A stretch of 64,000 bases of DNA from Cristatella mucedo (taxonomy: Eukaryota > Bryozoa > Phylactolaemata > Cristatellidae), in assembly GCA_009760855.2 (NCBI GenBank), contig WPIO01000024.1, forward strand, positions 1,172,501 through 1,236,500, read 5' to 3'. Made by a program: the position numbers and the translations under genes. The notes under the pieces are model-generated. The model made no database searches, had not been told where the DNA came from, and saw only the letters and a program-made list of their open reading frames with translations. Shown here in pieces: positions 1-12,111 of this stretch (positions within the stretch are counted from its first letter, which is position 1; every line of letters starts with the position of its first letter).

Positions 1-59
1 TGCATCGTCGTTCCAAACTCTGCTAAGCCGTGTGGATGGCGTGGTCGATATTCTGGAAC

Positions 60-195
60 GCCCAGCTGGTTTGGCACTGCGGTGGTTAAGGTGCTCGCCG
101 CCACCAAGGTCTGGCTGAGGCCGTGGGCTCGAGCCTCGTGGCGTATGTGAAGTGCCTGAATAGAGTTTAAGTTCTCTTAGGGTGCTACACAAATG

Positions 196-196
<1 letters not shown>
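60..196 (+). mobile_element. SINE A copy (tRNA head, LINE-like tail)
   Basis: tRNA-like A box (GTGGTTAAGGTGCTCG) and B box (GGGCTCGAGCC) are followed by GTGAAGTGCCTGAATAGAG and TTCTCTTAGGGTGCTACAC. The tail resembles the 3' end of LINE family 2. It ends directly in the TA/TG microsatellite. Confidence 0.65.
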
Positions 197-416
<220 letters not shown>

Positions 417-1941
417 ATTGCTGAACAGTGACTGCGGGCAAGCAGCAGCAGCAGCAGCTGCTACTTCCAACAATCTTGGATGACAGCTGCATTTCCTCTA
501 ACGATACCATTACCAGAGCCACTGCATGCACCGTCTGTCGTAGTCCTGTTAGGTAGGCTAAGTGGTGCCGCGAAGAAAGGCGTATAGAAGCGGTATCTGA
601 AGCATCGAAAAAGTGAAAAGCAGACGATTCGACGGCCTCATTTACATAGTGGCACGGAGCCTGGGCTGCTTTCACCCCGCTTGCTGCAGGCGATAGAACA
701 TTTCCTGCAGCAGGATTCGAACTCATGACCTGGGAGAGTGAAGCGGAAGCACTTTACTGCTGGGCTAATACCCAGCAAACACTTATACACACGGGCCGGC
801 CAATGCTGTGGCTGGTCGCGCAGGGGGCACTCGCAGGCCTGTAGCAGAATGCAGCGTACATGCCCGTTGTCAGCGCAGACCATAGGTGCAGCCGACACAT
901 CAAAGCTGTCTGGGTCGTTCAGAACGTTGTTGCCGGTTCCAGATGACCAAGTATACAATGAGACGCTTAGGACAATGGCTTTAGCCGAACAGCACGACTC
1001 AGGCTGCGCTTGCCGAGCCCTTTTGGTTTTTTGGCACCTTGCTCCCCCCTCACCTCTGCTTAGATCGCTCGCGTAAGCAGACCCTCACTACTGGCTGCTG
1101 CTAAAAGAAAGCACAGAACGAATACCTCGACCTTAGCTCTTATCTCCGTGCTCGAATCACTAGGCTCGTAATGCTAAAGGGCGGATTCAGTTAGCATTTA
1201 TTCAACTGGCGATTAATTGGCTTGTCTCGGGATATTTCGAATTCTCAGCTAGAGAGGTGCTTGGACCGTGCTCTGGACCAGCAGCCCTTCAAATGGCGTG
1301 CATCGCCTCTGAATGGAATGCATGTCTCGTGCGTGTCTCTTCCGTGCTCTGCTTGTGCCCATCTCGCTGCTGCCTGCTCGTTGCTGCCCAATGTGGCTGA
1401 GGCTTCGACAGCCAGCGAGCTCACTCGCGAGGGAAACCTGCTACCAAACCAAAATGCTCTGAGGCGCTATTGGTATATCGTTATCTAATTAAGCCCCTAG
1501 ACTCGGATGAGCCGTCTGTCTGCAATAGTCTTCTTTGAAGTGTCACCGATAATCAGTAGCAGGGTTTGCAGGCTGTGAAGCCCAATGATGGCTGTTACTG
1601 TGCCGCTATTTTTTTTTATTAAAGGCTCGACCTAGGGTGTTGACTTATGGGTAAGCTAGCACTGGTGCCCCACCAGCCATTGAGCTATCATTCTCGGCAC
1701 GATTGGAACTAGTGTCATAGTTATGATCTAGGCGCAGACGAGCCCCTAAGTATGATATTTGGAATTGTGAAGCTGCAACCGTGTTATGCTCAACAGCATT
1801 GCAATAATATGCTTTGCTTTGCTTTCTTTTTTTTTCTCTCTCTATCTCGTGCTCTCTCACTTTTCTGCTTTGCCATTTGTCCTCTATCTCTACACTGCTC
1901 ACTCACTTCACCCCATAGTCTCTTTGTGGCCCCTCTATGTA
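417..1941. other. Non-coding stretch with tRNA-SINE traces
   Basis: No gene recognised. A five-unit CAG repeat lies near 441. On the - strand at about 640-795 a B-box-like GGTCATGAGTTCGAATCC follows an A-box-like segment. On the - strand at about 1615-1700 there is an A-box-like TAGCTCAATGG and a GGTCGAGCC box. Both are probably old tRNA-derived SINE pieces. 1828-1870 is pyrimidine-rich. Confidence 0.4.
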
Positions 1942-2210
1942 TGTATCTCCGTCAGTAACTCCACAAAGTCATAAAGACCATGTGGGTGTTACGCAGGAGA
2001 GTTTTGTATAGCGCACTCACAGCCCAAGCGGCTTTCGGTACACATTCGGTAGCCAACAGACTTCGTCTCACGCAACAAAGAGAAAGTGGGAAGCATAGCA
2101 GAGTTAGGAGAGCAGTTGAGGTAGTGAGTAGCATAGAAGTAGCAGTTCAGGACCGCTGAAAAAGATGTGCCATAGTCGGCAGTTGGAGAGTAGATGTCGT
2201 TGCGTAAGAC
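1942..2210 (-). mobile_element. LINE family 1, 3' end fragment
   Basis: Starts with the family 1 terminal sequence (GTATCTCCGTCAGTAACTCC on the + strand) and runs back through the 3' UTR and the last codons of the RT ORF. It is nearly identical to 5800-6084 read in reverse, so it is young or conserved. It lies inverted with respect to the longer copy downstream. Confidence 0.85.
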
Positions 2211-2229
2211 ATGCTTTCGTGTGGGTGTG

Positions 2230-2530
2230 GGTATGATATCCTCTTCCTCTCGCTCTTGCCTTCAACTCCCTGTCACCCCTTCTTTTTCCTACTCACTTTC
2301 CTTCCGCACTCCTCTCACCTCCCTTTCTCTTCTCCCCCTTCCCTTCCTCCCCCTCTGTCTCTCTCCTCTCTCTTGCCCTGTCTCTCTTTCTCCACGTCTC
2401 CCTGTCTATCTCTCTGTCTGTCTCTTTCTGTCTCTCTGCCTGTCTCTTTCTGCCTCTTTGTCTCTCTCTCTCTCCTACCTTGTCTGATTTTGCTCTCGTT
2501 TGACCTCTTGCCCCATCCCCTTATTTCTCC
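2230..2530. repeat. Pyrimidine-rich CT/CCT low-complexity tract
   Basis: About 300 nt of almost pure C and T on the + strand, with TCTGTCTC and CTCTCC sub-repeats. No coding value; open frames here are composition artefacts. Confidence 0.8.
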
Positions 2531-2789
2531 CCCTCCACTGTCCACAGGTCCATGTCCTCCCTACTGCTCTTTTTGCTATGCCACTCCGTGCTTGACAAAT
2601 GCGCTGCTGCTATCCATCTTACCAACTGTTCTGAAGGCTCCACTACATGGTATCCTTGACATCGTTGTTGTGCAGAGTAAGGCGCTTCCATATTATTTCT
2701 ACTGGCCTTGTTGAACGGCTTCACGAATTGCTATGAGTAGCTCAGCACTGTCAAAACAAGAAAACAGGACCTGCGTAGCATAAGATGCC

Positions 2790-5700
2790 ATTAGTCGATA
2801 CCTACCGGCGGCCTTCTCCAGCGGGTCAGTGAGAACCTTCCTGCATCCTGCGTTCGCCCTATCAACAGCTCGGCTATCAAACCTACGACTCGTAAGTTTA
2901 AAGCGCTAAATAGTACTTGTTGCGGTAGTAGCCCACCCGCCGTAGGCCAGCACGTTGTGAAACGTCGTCCGACGGCCGTTACCAAGGTCCAATTCAAATT
3001 CGAAGAGCCAGCGTCAGCCGGGCCGGACGAAAACAGTAGAGAATACCAGCCACTTCATCGCCGTCGCCCAGTTGTTGGACAGCCTCTTAAATTCCGCCTA
3101 CTAAATGTCCGCTCGCTAAAAACCAAGGGGTTACTTATCCGCGACCAGGTGGTCCAGGAGAAGCTAGATGCATTTCTGCTTACCGAAACCTGGATGACGC
3201 CTTGTTCCAGTAGCTGTATTTCCGAGACCACCCCACCCGGGTTCTCATTCTATCAGTCCATGCGTTCTGACAAGGTTGGTGGCGGGGTTGCAATTGTTGT
3301 TCGCGAATCGTTTGGCTATAAAATGTGCAGTTTCTCGCATGGGTCATCGTTTGAATCGGTTGCTATCAGGTCTTCATAAAAGACAATGCCTCTCACCGTT
3401 GCGATATACCGGCCTCTTTCTGGCTGTCTAAACTTGTTTATAGAGGAGTTTTCAGAGTTTCTCGCTAAAATATTTGTGTGTGACAGGCCGTTACTGATTG
3501 TAGGAGACTTCAATATTCACGTTGACAACCCTAGCAACGGCCAGGTCCGCTCATTTCTTGACTGTCTGGAGAATTTTGGTTTGGCCCAACACATTAATCA
3601 TAGCACACACGTCGGTGGCCACATTCTAGATCTCGTGATCACTAAGGATGTCCTCCCCACTGACTTTGTGGTGTGCCCACTGACCCTCTCAGATCATTGT
3701 TCGGTCTCGTTTACTGTACCTGCTACCTCGTACGTACAGGGCAATGTCGAATTTGCCAAACGACGTAACTTACAAAGCATTGACATATACAAGTTTTTGA
3801 AATCTGTTTGTGATACAGGCCTTCTTGATCTGCATTCAGACTCGACCGGCAGCCTCGATACCCTCACTGATGCGATGAACATGACACCCAGGAGTGATCT
3901 TGACAAGCATGCTCCTGTTCGTTCTATCCGTGTTCAAAGTCATCGAGATTCCTTTCAATTTACAAAAAAACTCCTTAAGATGCACCGTGTTAAGCGCAGG
4001 CTAGAACGTCGTTTCAAGAAATCGGGGTCTGAGGCAGACCTAGTCAATTTTAAAGACTTCCTTCGAGTTTACACCCGAAAGCTTAAAAAAGCCAGGGCCT
4101 CTTTTTTCATTAGAAAGCTGAATTCCTGCCAGTCGGACACTAAACAGATTTGTAGGACAGTAAACCATTTACTGGCCAATGCTGTGAGGTCTGACTCTTC
4201 AGATGTTAAGGGCTCAGCCGAAAAGTTTTCAGCCTTCTTTACTGAAAAAATTGTGCACATTCGTGCCTCCATTAAGCCCTCGACCAAAGCAATCGCTGTT
4301 CCTCAACCTGTGACCTTTCTTACAAGGTTCTCCGATGTTTCTGCCTGTGATGTGGCTGCCTTAATAAGGTCTAGCAAAAAGAGTTCGTCTCCTGAAGACC
4401 CTATGCCTTTATCTCTGTGGTCTTCACTTGCAGACCAACTTAGCCCTGCCATAACCAAGACTTTTAATGCTTCTTTGGGAAAAGGGGTCGTCCCCAAGTC
4501 CTTCAAATCGGCAATCGTTAGACCTATTCTTAAAAAGCCTGGATTCGACACAGAGGTCCTAGCAAACTATCGTCCAGTTTCCCTTCTTCCGCTCTTATCA
4601 AAGATTCTTGAAAAAATTGTTGCTAAGCAGCTAGTTGAACATATGGAAAATAATGGAATGTCAGAAACATTTCAATCAGGTTTCAAGAGGCAGCACTCTA
4701 CTGAAACTGCTCTCCTCCGTGTTAACAATGACATTCTACGTGGCAACGACAACGGGAATGTCACTGCCCTAGCTCTGCTAGATCTGTCTGCTGCCTTCGA
4801 CACTATTGATCACGAAGTTCTGCTTGAATGATTGAGAACAACAATTGGTCTGGCAGACGAAGCACTGGCGTGGTTTAAATCATACTTGTCTGATCGTGTT
4901 CAATCCGTGTCGTGTGGGGGTCAGGTTTCAGACATGAGAAGGGTCACCTGTGGAGTCCCTCAAGGGTCTGTACTCGGTCCCTTGCTGTTCTCCATTAATA
5001 CACAACCTCTGGGAAAAGTGATTAAGGCCCATGGAATAGGATATCACTTATATGCTGACGATACTCAGTTGTATTTGTCATTTAAACCGTCGGAATCTGC
5101 TGCAGCAACTGAGAAACTGAATGCTTGCCTTGCCGATATTCGATCCTGGATGTCGGAAAACTTACTGAATTAAATGACGATAAAACCGAACTGCTTCTCA
5201 TAGGACACCCTAAGCGCATGGCTGGATTAAACTGCTTTGCTGTTCTAATAGGTGATGCTATTGTGCGACCTTCACCACGTGCTCGTAATCTAGGTGTAGT
5301 GTTCGACAGCTGCCTCAATTTCAAAAGCTTCATTCAGAAGACTGCCTCTACAGCTAGCCATCACATCCGATCCCTATCCAAGATTAGAAGCTGTCTCCCA
5401 CAGTGGCTTGTAAAAAATTTAACTAGCTCTTTAGTTCTGTCTCGGCTTGATTATTGTAATTCCCTTTTGGCTGGGCTGCCAAAGAAAGCTATTATGCCAC
5501 TACAGCGGGCTATGAATATGGCTTCAAGGTTGGTCTTCAAATCCCAGCGGTTTGAGCACATGTCACCTCTGCTGAAAGAGCTAGGATGGTTGCCGGTTGA
5601 GCAAAGGATACGGAGCAAAGTTCTTACGCTGAACCACAAGGCCCGCCACGGCTTGGCTCCTTCGTATGTAGCTGAACTGCTGCATCAGTTTCAGCCTGTT

Positions 5701-6084
5701 CGCCCCCTCAGGTCCGGTGTGGACAATACATTAGCTGTCCCATTCCTTCGCTTAAAGACAGTTGGCGACAGAAGCTTTAGCTCTGCAGGTCCTAGACTGT
5801 GGAACTCGCTTCGACAATTGTTACACAACAACTACTCTCCAACTGCCGACTATGGCACATCTTTTTCAGCGTCCTGAACTGCTACTTCTATGCTACTCAC
5901 TACCTCAACTGCTCTCCTGACTCAGCTATGCTTCCTACTTTCTCTTTGTTGCGTGAGACGAAGTCTGTTGGCTACCGAATGCGTACCGAAAGCCGCTTAG
6001 GCTGTGAGTGCGCTATATACAACTCTCCTGCGTAGCACCCACATGGTCTTTATGACTTTGTGGAGTTACTGACGGAGATACATC
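2790..6084 (+). mobile_element. LINE family 1 (CR1/L2-like), nearly full length, inactive
   Basis: Carries an APE-type endonuclease domain followed by a reverse transcriptase and the family 3' end, finishing at GACGGAGATACA. The same 3' end recurs in both orientations across the window. The 5' limit is a guess; homology to other copies begins near 2970. The 3' end lies only 190 nt upstream of receptor exon 1. Confidence 0.85.
2957..5877 (+). pseudogene. Endonuclease/reverse transcriptase ORF of LINE family 1, with stops and frameshift
   Basis: Endonuclease motifs: LLNVRSLKTKG, LLTETWM, YRPLSG, GDFNIHVDN and LSDHCSVSF. RT motifs: [62 protein letters not shown] and the catalytic YADD. The C-terminal part ends near 5877. 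The reading frame is broken by TAA at about 3377, TGA at 4829-4831 and a frameshift near 5130-5170, so this copy cannot make the protein. The domain order and motifs are those of the CR1/L2/Jockey group; the exact clade needs a phylogeny. Confidence 0.88.
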
Positions 6085-6275
6085 CACTTCTAAGGAATTA
6101 GTGTCAGGCGTAGGCAATGAAACTCTGCTAGCTGACCGGTTGAACATCTTGGGTTTGTTGCAGCAGCTCTGTCACTCCTTCCAAAGTTGTGACTGTGTTT
6201 TCTCTTCAAGATTAGCGACTTCCCCAAAATTGGTAGCCATCTAGCTAGCTATTTGCTGTCCACTCTGCGTTGCAG

Positions 6276-6638
6276 TGGCTAACACGTGTGCCGGCACAAC
6301 CCAGGGCTTCAGTACAAGCAGGAATGCCACGGCCATCTACTTGGACTACAAGGCCATGTATACCAATTGCACGTACGTCCTGAGCAATCTGGAGATCGTG
6401 CTGCCTGCCGGCGACCGATCGAACTTCGATTTCAGTTTCTTGTCAGGCATCCGCGAAGTCAAGGGGTACGTGCTAGTGTACACAACAAACATGGCAGTCC
6501 TTCCACTGAGCAATCTGACGATAATTCGTGGTGAGCAGCTGCTACCCGACAAGCTTGCCAATACGTACAGCTCGAACTTTAGCCTGCTGATCAAGTTCAA
6601 TGCAAATCTTCGTAATCTTCACCTGAGCTCACTTAAAG
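6276..6638 (+). CDS. Receptor exon 1 (of those seen): L1 ligand-binding domain
   Basis: Starts after a ttgcag acceptor and ends before gtatgt. It enters needing two bases (phase 1) and leaves in phase 1. The 121 residues follow the EGFR receptor-L domain closely: CAGTTQGFS, a YTNCTYVLSNLEI strand, FSFLSGIREVKGYVL, then PLSNLTIIRGEQLL, and a leucine-rich end. These are the beta-helix repeats that form half of the EGF-binding surface. The frame is also open 5' of the acceptor for one codon only, so a real upstream exon is required to supply a signal peptide. Confidence 0.93.
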
Positions 6639-6656
6639 GTATGTTCAAAGTGTGCA

Positions 6657-7157
6657 ATGACAGCTGTAGTTGTTGTAAAGTTGATCCTTTTTTGCATGAC
6701 AGGCTTTGGCATAGAGGGGATCGGTACTTGCCCATACTCGAAATGTCCAGAGGTGAGCAAGCCTCATCATGCTGACTTTTCTGAATGCCTTAAACAAAAA
6801 GTTTGCTTCCCCTTTCCTGGGAAGGGGTATGGGCATGTGCTCATCGAGCTCGTGTGTGGCACCATCGGCTGCAATAAGGCAGGAGGATCATGTGCCTGCT
6901 GGGCTAGCGATTTTACGAACCGGATTTTGTTTTACATGTCTGCATTTGATTGCTATAAAAGACACATCCTGGAAGATCCTTGTGTCTGTAAGTCGCAGGA
7001 TGCTCCATACATAAAAGCCCAGTGGTTGTTGCTTCCCTGCATGCTGCTACAATTCCGCCCTACAAAGAAGCCTTTGAATCTGGTGACCGAAGCCTGTCTC
7101 ACTGTCAAGCTCATGTTTTCCCTTGCTCTGGTGGGTGCATTCCTACTTAATTTATAG
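6657..7157 (+). CDS. Possible small secreted Cys-rich protein nested in intron 1
   Basis: Uninterrupted 166-codon ORF starting 19 nt after the exon 1 donor, same strand, not recognised. It begins MTAVVVVKLILFCMTGFG, which looks like a signal peptide. It carries 14 cysteines, and ends with a hydrophobic stretch (LMFSLALVGAFLLNL) directly before the stop, like a GPI-anchor signal. No family motif is recognised. A chance ORF in intronic DNA is quite possible. Confidence 0.25.
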   Translation: MTAVVVVKLILFCMTGFGIEGIGTCPYSKCPEVSKPHHADFSECLKQKVCFPFPGKGYGHVLIELVCGTIGCNKAGGSCACWASDFTNRILFYMSAFDCYKRHILEDPCVCKSQDAPYIKAQWLLLPCMLLQFRPTKKPLNLVTEACLTVKLMFSLALVGAFLLNL

Positions 7158-7817
7158 GGGAAATTTGAGGCATTTGTTTAAATGAGTGCCTCGTATTTGT
7201 TTGAGTCCTGTGTGACCAAACACAGATCCCTAGGGTACCTCCTCCTCCTCAGATGGCTGTTGCCCGATGACATAAATACTCTGAGGTCTCACGCTGAGAT
7301 AAGTCTTAAATTATTGCAGTTACCGATCGGTTTATATACTTATTTTACAGCCTATTTGATGTGCCCATTAATTTGTTTATTTGTCAGTGTGCTATTAACG
7401 GGCACTACAATCAATATTCTGTTAGCCATTGCATTTTGTGTGTCACAATGTGAGCTAGCAACCACGAGGCATTATCCTATTAGAATTTTCCTTTGACTGG
7501 TGCCTATTTCATCAGTCAAGATCGATATCGAGACAGTGAAGTTGACAATTGAGCAGATGGTGGCCTGGCAGAAAGCTCCATTTAACTGCCGCGCTTACAG
7601 ATCGCCACATTGATCTTGCTTAGTGATGGCTGAAAGTCTTTTATGAACGATGCACAAATGCACCAGGATCTGCATTGTGCTGTAAGACCTCATGTGCAGC
7701 CAGCATTCCAGAGAACTTCATTAATGCAGTCGCATTAGTGCTCTAAAACCTCTGATTGGAACTTGGTTAGTTTGTTTAAGCTGATCTGGCACTACTCTCT
7801 CCTCTGTCCTTATATAA
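7158..7817. other. Intron 1 sequence without recognised features
   Basis: Moderately A+T-rich. No repeat family or coding frame recognised. Confidence 0.5.
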
Positions 7818-7955
7818 TATATAGAATTCATGTGTACAGCACCCTAAGAGAACTTAATCCCTATTCATGTGCTTCACATAGGCCATGGGGCTCAAGCCTA
7901 CGACCTCGGCCATCAAATACATTCACCCTGACCTTGGTCGGGGATTGAGCCAAAC
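7818..7955 (-). mobile_element. SINE A copy
   Basis: Read on the - strand it has the B box TTGAGCC with GTCGTAGG before it, then ATGTGAAGCACATGAATAGG and TTCTCTTAGGGTGCTGTACA. This is the same body and tail as the copy at 60-196. Confidence 0.7.
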
Positions 7956-7999
7956 CAGGGAGGCACTGATAGCACTGATAAAAGCAGTAACTGGGTGGA

Positions 8000-8720
8000 A
8001 GTTGTTAGTCCCCCAAGACTAGTACTGACTGTCTTAATGAGTTGTATGACAAAAGCTTTTTTGTGGGAACCAGGGATAGCATCTGAGCCGGAGGAAACAT
8101 TTGTTTATGCAGGGCAGTAGCAAGTCTAGGCTTCTCAGAAGTAGGACGGTAGGTATGGGGAGGTGGTGCCAAGAGAGCTAGCAGGCTGGTAGACGAACTT
8201 GAAAACGAGGTCAGAAAGGGCATGTTTTAAAGTGATCACTAAAGTAGAGCAAAGAGCAGAGGTGAAAAGTCCTTCTGGGATGTTACCTTTTAGAATGAAC
8301 CGTCTGATCATGCATATCTTACATGCAATGAAGCCAGACAAACGATCTTTTATATTGCTGCACACATGATTAAATTCGGTACGTACTGATCTTAGAGGGG
8401 CTAACAAAGCGGTTGATATGTAACATGAGCATTTTTGGATTGCTCATCTGCGATTTCTCAATGTTTTTATAAAAGCCAGGCTTGACCTTGGCTAGTATTA
8501 TCTGGGACGACCTTCAGTAGTCCTTGTATGTCAGTCGATGGTCAGTTCATACTGCTCGCATGTATGCTTTTTAAAGTTGGTTCTTTGTAGCCCTAGCTAG
8601 TTTAACTTCTGAAAGTGCGGTCAAATGCACAGATTGTGGTAGTAGTCTGAGTTGCCAGTGTGCAATATAGTGAGAATATCCGGTCGAGAATGTGACCTTT
8701 GTTGTGAGCGCAGCCACAGG
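8000..8720 (-). mobile_element. LINE family 2 fragment (endonuclease-RT linker region)
   Basis: The - strand encodes KHALSDLVFKFVYQP and an upstream segment collinear with the linker of the copy at 39344-40140 (there SDLIVKFVPQSKK). Nucleotide similarity, including the AATGTTTTTATAAAAGC region near 8460, supports this. Decayed, no intact ORF. Confidence 0.65.
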
Positions 8721-10385
8721 CTCAAGCAACGAGAGATAATTGATCAGCTAATATACCAAAATCGGCACATATAGACTGGGTTATCACAACAAATTTTTTA
8801 AGTAAACCAAGCATGCGAAAGGGCCAAATTATGGCAAACTGACACGGCGACAAGAGATAAGAACATTTAAAATAAAGCAAGTCTTAGCACCGGGGATCGG
8901 GCTATAGATTACTGAAACCATTGGCAGCAGTCTGTTGGAGGGACTAAGTCAAAGAGGTTCAAATGACTAGCTCGATAGGACTGCCAACAGCTTGAAATCG
9001 AGCAAGGTTCAAGCAACAATGACTATTTCACCGCGAAGTTTTATTTACCTTGTGATCTGGAAGAAAGAGAAGCCTGCCGAGGTTTCATCGGTTGTAGTGT
9101 GGCTGTTTGGCGATTTTAGCTAGGTTTGGTCACAAGGAACTGGTCAAGTGAAATAGTCAAGAATCATGTCACATAGTCATTGCTTATTAGGGGTTTAATG
9201 CATATTGAACACGTTCTTAAAACTAATGATGAATGAATGGAAATAGTTCCATTTGAGGAATCATAAATTAAGGCTAGTCACGATCCATCAGCATTTCAGT
9301 GGATATGGCCGTCACAAAAGATCTTCACGATAGTACCTTCACTTGGAGTAGATACAAAACCAATTCTTTGCTCCACCAGAGACTCCTGAACGGACGATCG
9401 TTCATTGCAGTGAGATATGATGTGGGATATAAGTAGGATATCAGTTTTCCATGTCGAAGGCTGCCGAATGATCAAGTAGTACACGTGCTGTCCCTCTACC
9501 GGTGTTGTTGTTAGGTAGGTTGCCACTATGTTTAAACCTGCGGCATGGACATATCGGTAGAATTTAGACTTGAGACCGATCTGAAATGAAATAGAGAGTG
9601 CATAGAGGTTTAACTGGCAGTTGCTTTGCAAGCTGTCATTCTTTGGCCTTTAACAGAAAGGTGGGAAAGGAGTAGGTGATCATTTGAAGGAGATATCACA
9701 ACCACGACCAAGCTTTCTGTCACTGGTGAGCTTTGGCAGAATGTCACGTCACTGCCGAGGGAACTATGCCGGCTTCCTGGAGTGTGGGCAGTATGGTTAG
9801 GATGGGCAGAGATGCATAATCTAGCATACAGGTTCACGTAGGTCCTTGAACTCAGCACAAACTAGTTGCAAAAAATAACATAGGCTCCTCAAGCTAGCAC
9901 TTTGCTGCCAGCTTTGAGTAGCTGATCGGGGAGAAGGAGCTGAGACCACCGACCACTTACGAACAGACTGCAGAGACGCCAAGTTACAGCGTTCGTATCC
10001 TATATATGCCTATAGTATCGTATACAGACGTTTTCGGGTCTCTTTTACTGTGGCCCTTCTTTTGGTCCATTTTTCTGAGCTCGAGAAAACTTCTTGCTGG
10101 ACTGTATTTGCCCTTCATCAGTCTTGCTAGTACTGGAGAGATTCTCAACCTTGGCACGTGATGTAAAACAAAAATGACATTTTACTTTGCATTTAGACGA
10201 TGACGTCGTATCAATACCAGCACTTGTTCAGCTTCATCTCTTTGATCTCATGACTGATCCGTGCTAGGTAAAATGTCAGTATTTCATGTCAAGAGATTCG
10301 GTCCTGCCAGACTGGATGCTAGACACGAGATTTGCAAGGAGGTATTAATGAAACAATTCCGTTTTTGTCTTGCTTTGCCTGACAT
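8721..10385. other. Intron 1 sequence without recognised features
   Basis: No gene, no obvious repeat. - strand ORFs at 9296-9631 and 9610-9858 show no known motif and no splice context. Confidence 0.5.
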
Positions 10386-10612
10386 TTGATGACACTTCAT
10401 GCACACTTGAGGGGTTGCATACTTAATTTGCCTATTTGCATGCTGACCCTGTCCATATCACTTGCAACCATGTTATGCTTGTTTTCATTGAGCGTGGTAC
10501 CACTAACCGTTCAATCGTGCTTCCTTCGCAGCAAATGTAAAGTGCCTAGAAAGAGATTGAGTGCTCTGAGGGCGCTAGAAGAAATGTATTATTATTATTA
10601 TTATTATTAATA
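10386..10612 (+). mobile_element. LINE family 2 3' tail
   Basis: Contains GCATGCTGACCCTGTCCAT, the CAGCAAATGTAAAGTGCCTAG block, AAAGAGATTGAGTGCTCTGA and a terminal (TAT)n run. This is the conserved 3' UTR and tail of family 2. Confidence 0.8.
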
Positions 10613-10693
10613 CGATGGAGCTCACTAGCATATTCGGCTGTTTGGCTTGTTAATCAGATCATCCGGAACCTGAAGAGGTACTGTTTTTTCCAG

Positions 10694-10834
10694 AGATCTC
10701 CAACGGCAATGTGGGACTAATAATGAATGAAGTTCTCTCATGTCATACTTTCAGTTCTGTGGACTGGAAGTATATATTTTCACTTGAATCACAAACTATA
10801 TACAGTCTTCCAGTGAACAACCAGTCACTGACAT
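10694..10834 (+). CDS. Receptor exon 2: end of L1 domain
   Basis: A 141-nt exon lies between tttttccag and gtaagt, phase 1 in and phase 1 out. It encodes EISNGNVGL, a single cysteine, and SSVDWKYIFSLES. This matches the end of the ErbB L1 domain, where a conserved Trp follows the Cys (pattern C..-..-I.W). It joins exon 1 (..SLKG/E..) and exon 3 (..LTC/DATD..) without a frame change, which is the main reason for calling so short an exon. Its base composition is more A+T-rich than the other exons. Confidence 0.85.
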
Positions 10835-11851
10835 GTAAGTATCAATTAGTGATCAACCTATTTTGATAGGTGTACACCGAACTGATCTAAAGTTATGATT
10901 GCATACAGACGTTTTTGCTGTGTAATGGCCAATTATCGTATTAATAAGGTATTTTTATAAACGACTATAATTAAAACAACTTGCGAGAAAAAATATTGTA
11001 TGCATGTTGGCTATGAGCTGCAGGGATTGCTGTGGAGTTGATAATTAGGTAGACGATAATGCCACCGAAATTTATAAGATTGTCCTAACTTATGTGCACT
11101 TAAGATGAAACCGTATGTGCCAGTATGGCAAATAGCGGTTACCATTAAATAGAGTACCTGCTGTTGATAATGATAAATAACATATGATTTCATTTCTATA
11201 TATGTATGATCCTTTGAGTGCAAGCCTTTGCCCCATTATTTTCAAATCATGCAAGCCCATAGTAGTCAGGCTAGGATGGGCATGAGCAGTCTTTGCTCCA
11301 AAAGATGTAGCTCATAGCATCACACACGTGTTTGCCTGCAATGTTGATCAGTATTGCAGCCCACTGTTGGGCAGACTCACCCAGCATCTGTGCTCCTGCA
11401 CGTTTAACGGGTAACACTGATTTTTTTAATGAAACTCTTGTTGTAGAGCTGCCACTACTACGTAGACTAGTTATTCTGTACGTGCCTGCTCGAGCATATG
11501 TAGATGCTGCCAGTTTGGGCTGTTTGCAGCTATGGTCTGCATTTCGTATTTCATTGGCTGTTTATAGTCAGCCTGGCAGTGAATTGTTGCCGGTCGCGTG
11601 TCGTAGTGCCCTTTTGTACAGAACGTGCTGTTTATTAAAAGCAGATAGTCTGTCGATCAGAAGGCTAGTGTTCACAAAGGTCGACCAGTGCGATGAGTAG
11701 AAGACGAGTCGGATGAGTAAAGTGTTAACCCTATGACGGTCACGAGATTCAACTGCCGACAATTATCTCTCTCTGCTGCACTATATGCCGACACGGCTTT
11801 GCAGCACGTGACGATCGAATGGTCATGCTGCACTTTTGCCTGTCGATGCAG
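10835..11851. other. Intron 2, no recognised features
   Basis: A+T-rich in the first half. The + strand ORF 11332-11700 has no recognisable motif and no splice links to the receptor. Confidence 0.5.
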
Positions 11852-12111
11852 GCGATGCTACTGACGTGTGCCACTCGTCGTGTGTAACGAGGGCGGCCAT
11901 CGCCACCGAGGAGAAGCACTGCTGGGGCCCCACGGCCGACGAGTGCCAGCTGGTGATCCGCTGCAGTCGCGACTGTGAGTCGAGCATTGGCGGCAGCGGA
12001 GCTGCCCACAACGTACGAAGGCGGGCACGCTGCTTTGGCCCCGAGTGGAACCAGTGCTGTCATTCTGAGTGCGTCGGCAGCTGCACAGGTCCATACGACC
12101 GCTCTTGTCTG
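11852..12111 (+). CDS. Receptor exon 3: first furin-like cysteine-rich domain
   Basis: Begins after gatgcag and ends at ctg/gtgagc; phase 1 in, phase 0 out. It contains CHSSC, the KHCWGPTADECQ module that is diagnostic of ErbB furin-like repeats, RCSRDC, then a CCHSECVGSCTGP module. Compared with vertebrate ErbBs, a 10-15 residue Gly/Ser/Ala/Arg stretch (about GGSGAAHNVRRRA) is inserted between the Cys modules. This is the start of domain II, the dimerisation domain. Confidence 0.93.

Noticed and set aside
441-460. CAG repeat as a polyglutamine coding exon
   Set aside because: Only five units, next to a microsatellite, with no surrounding open exon structure.
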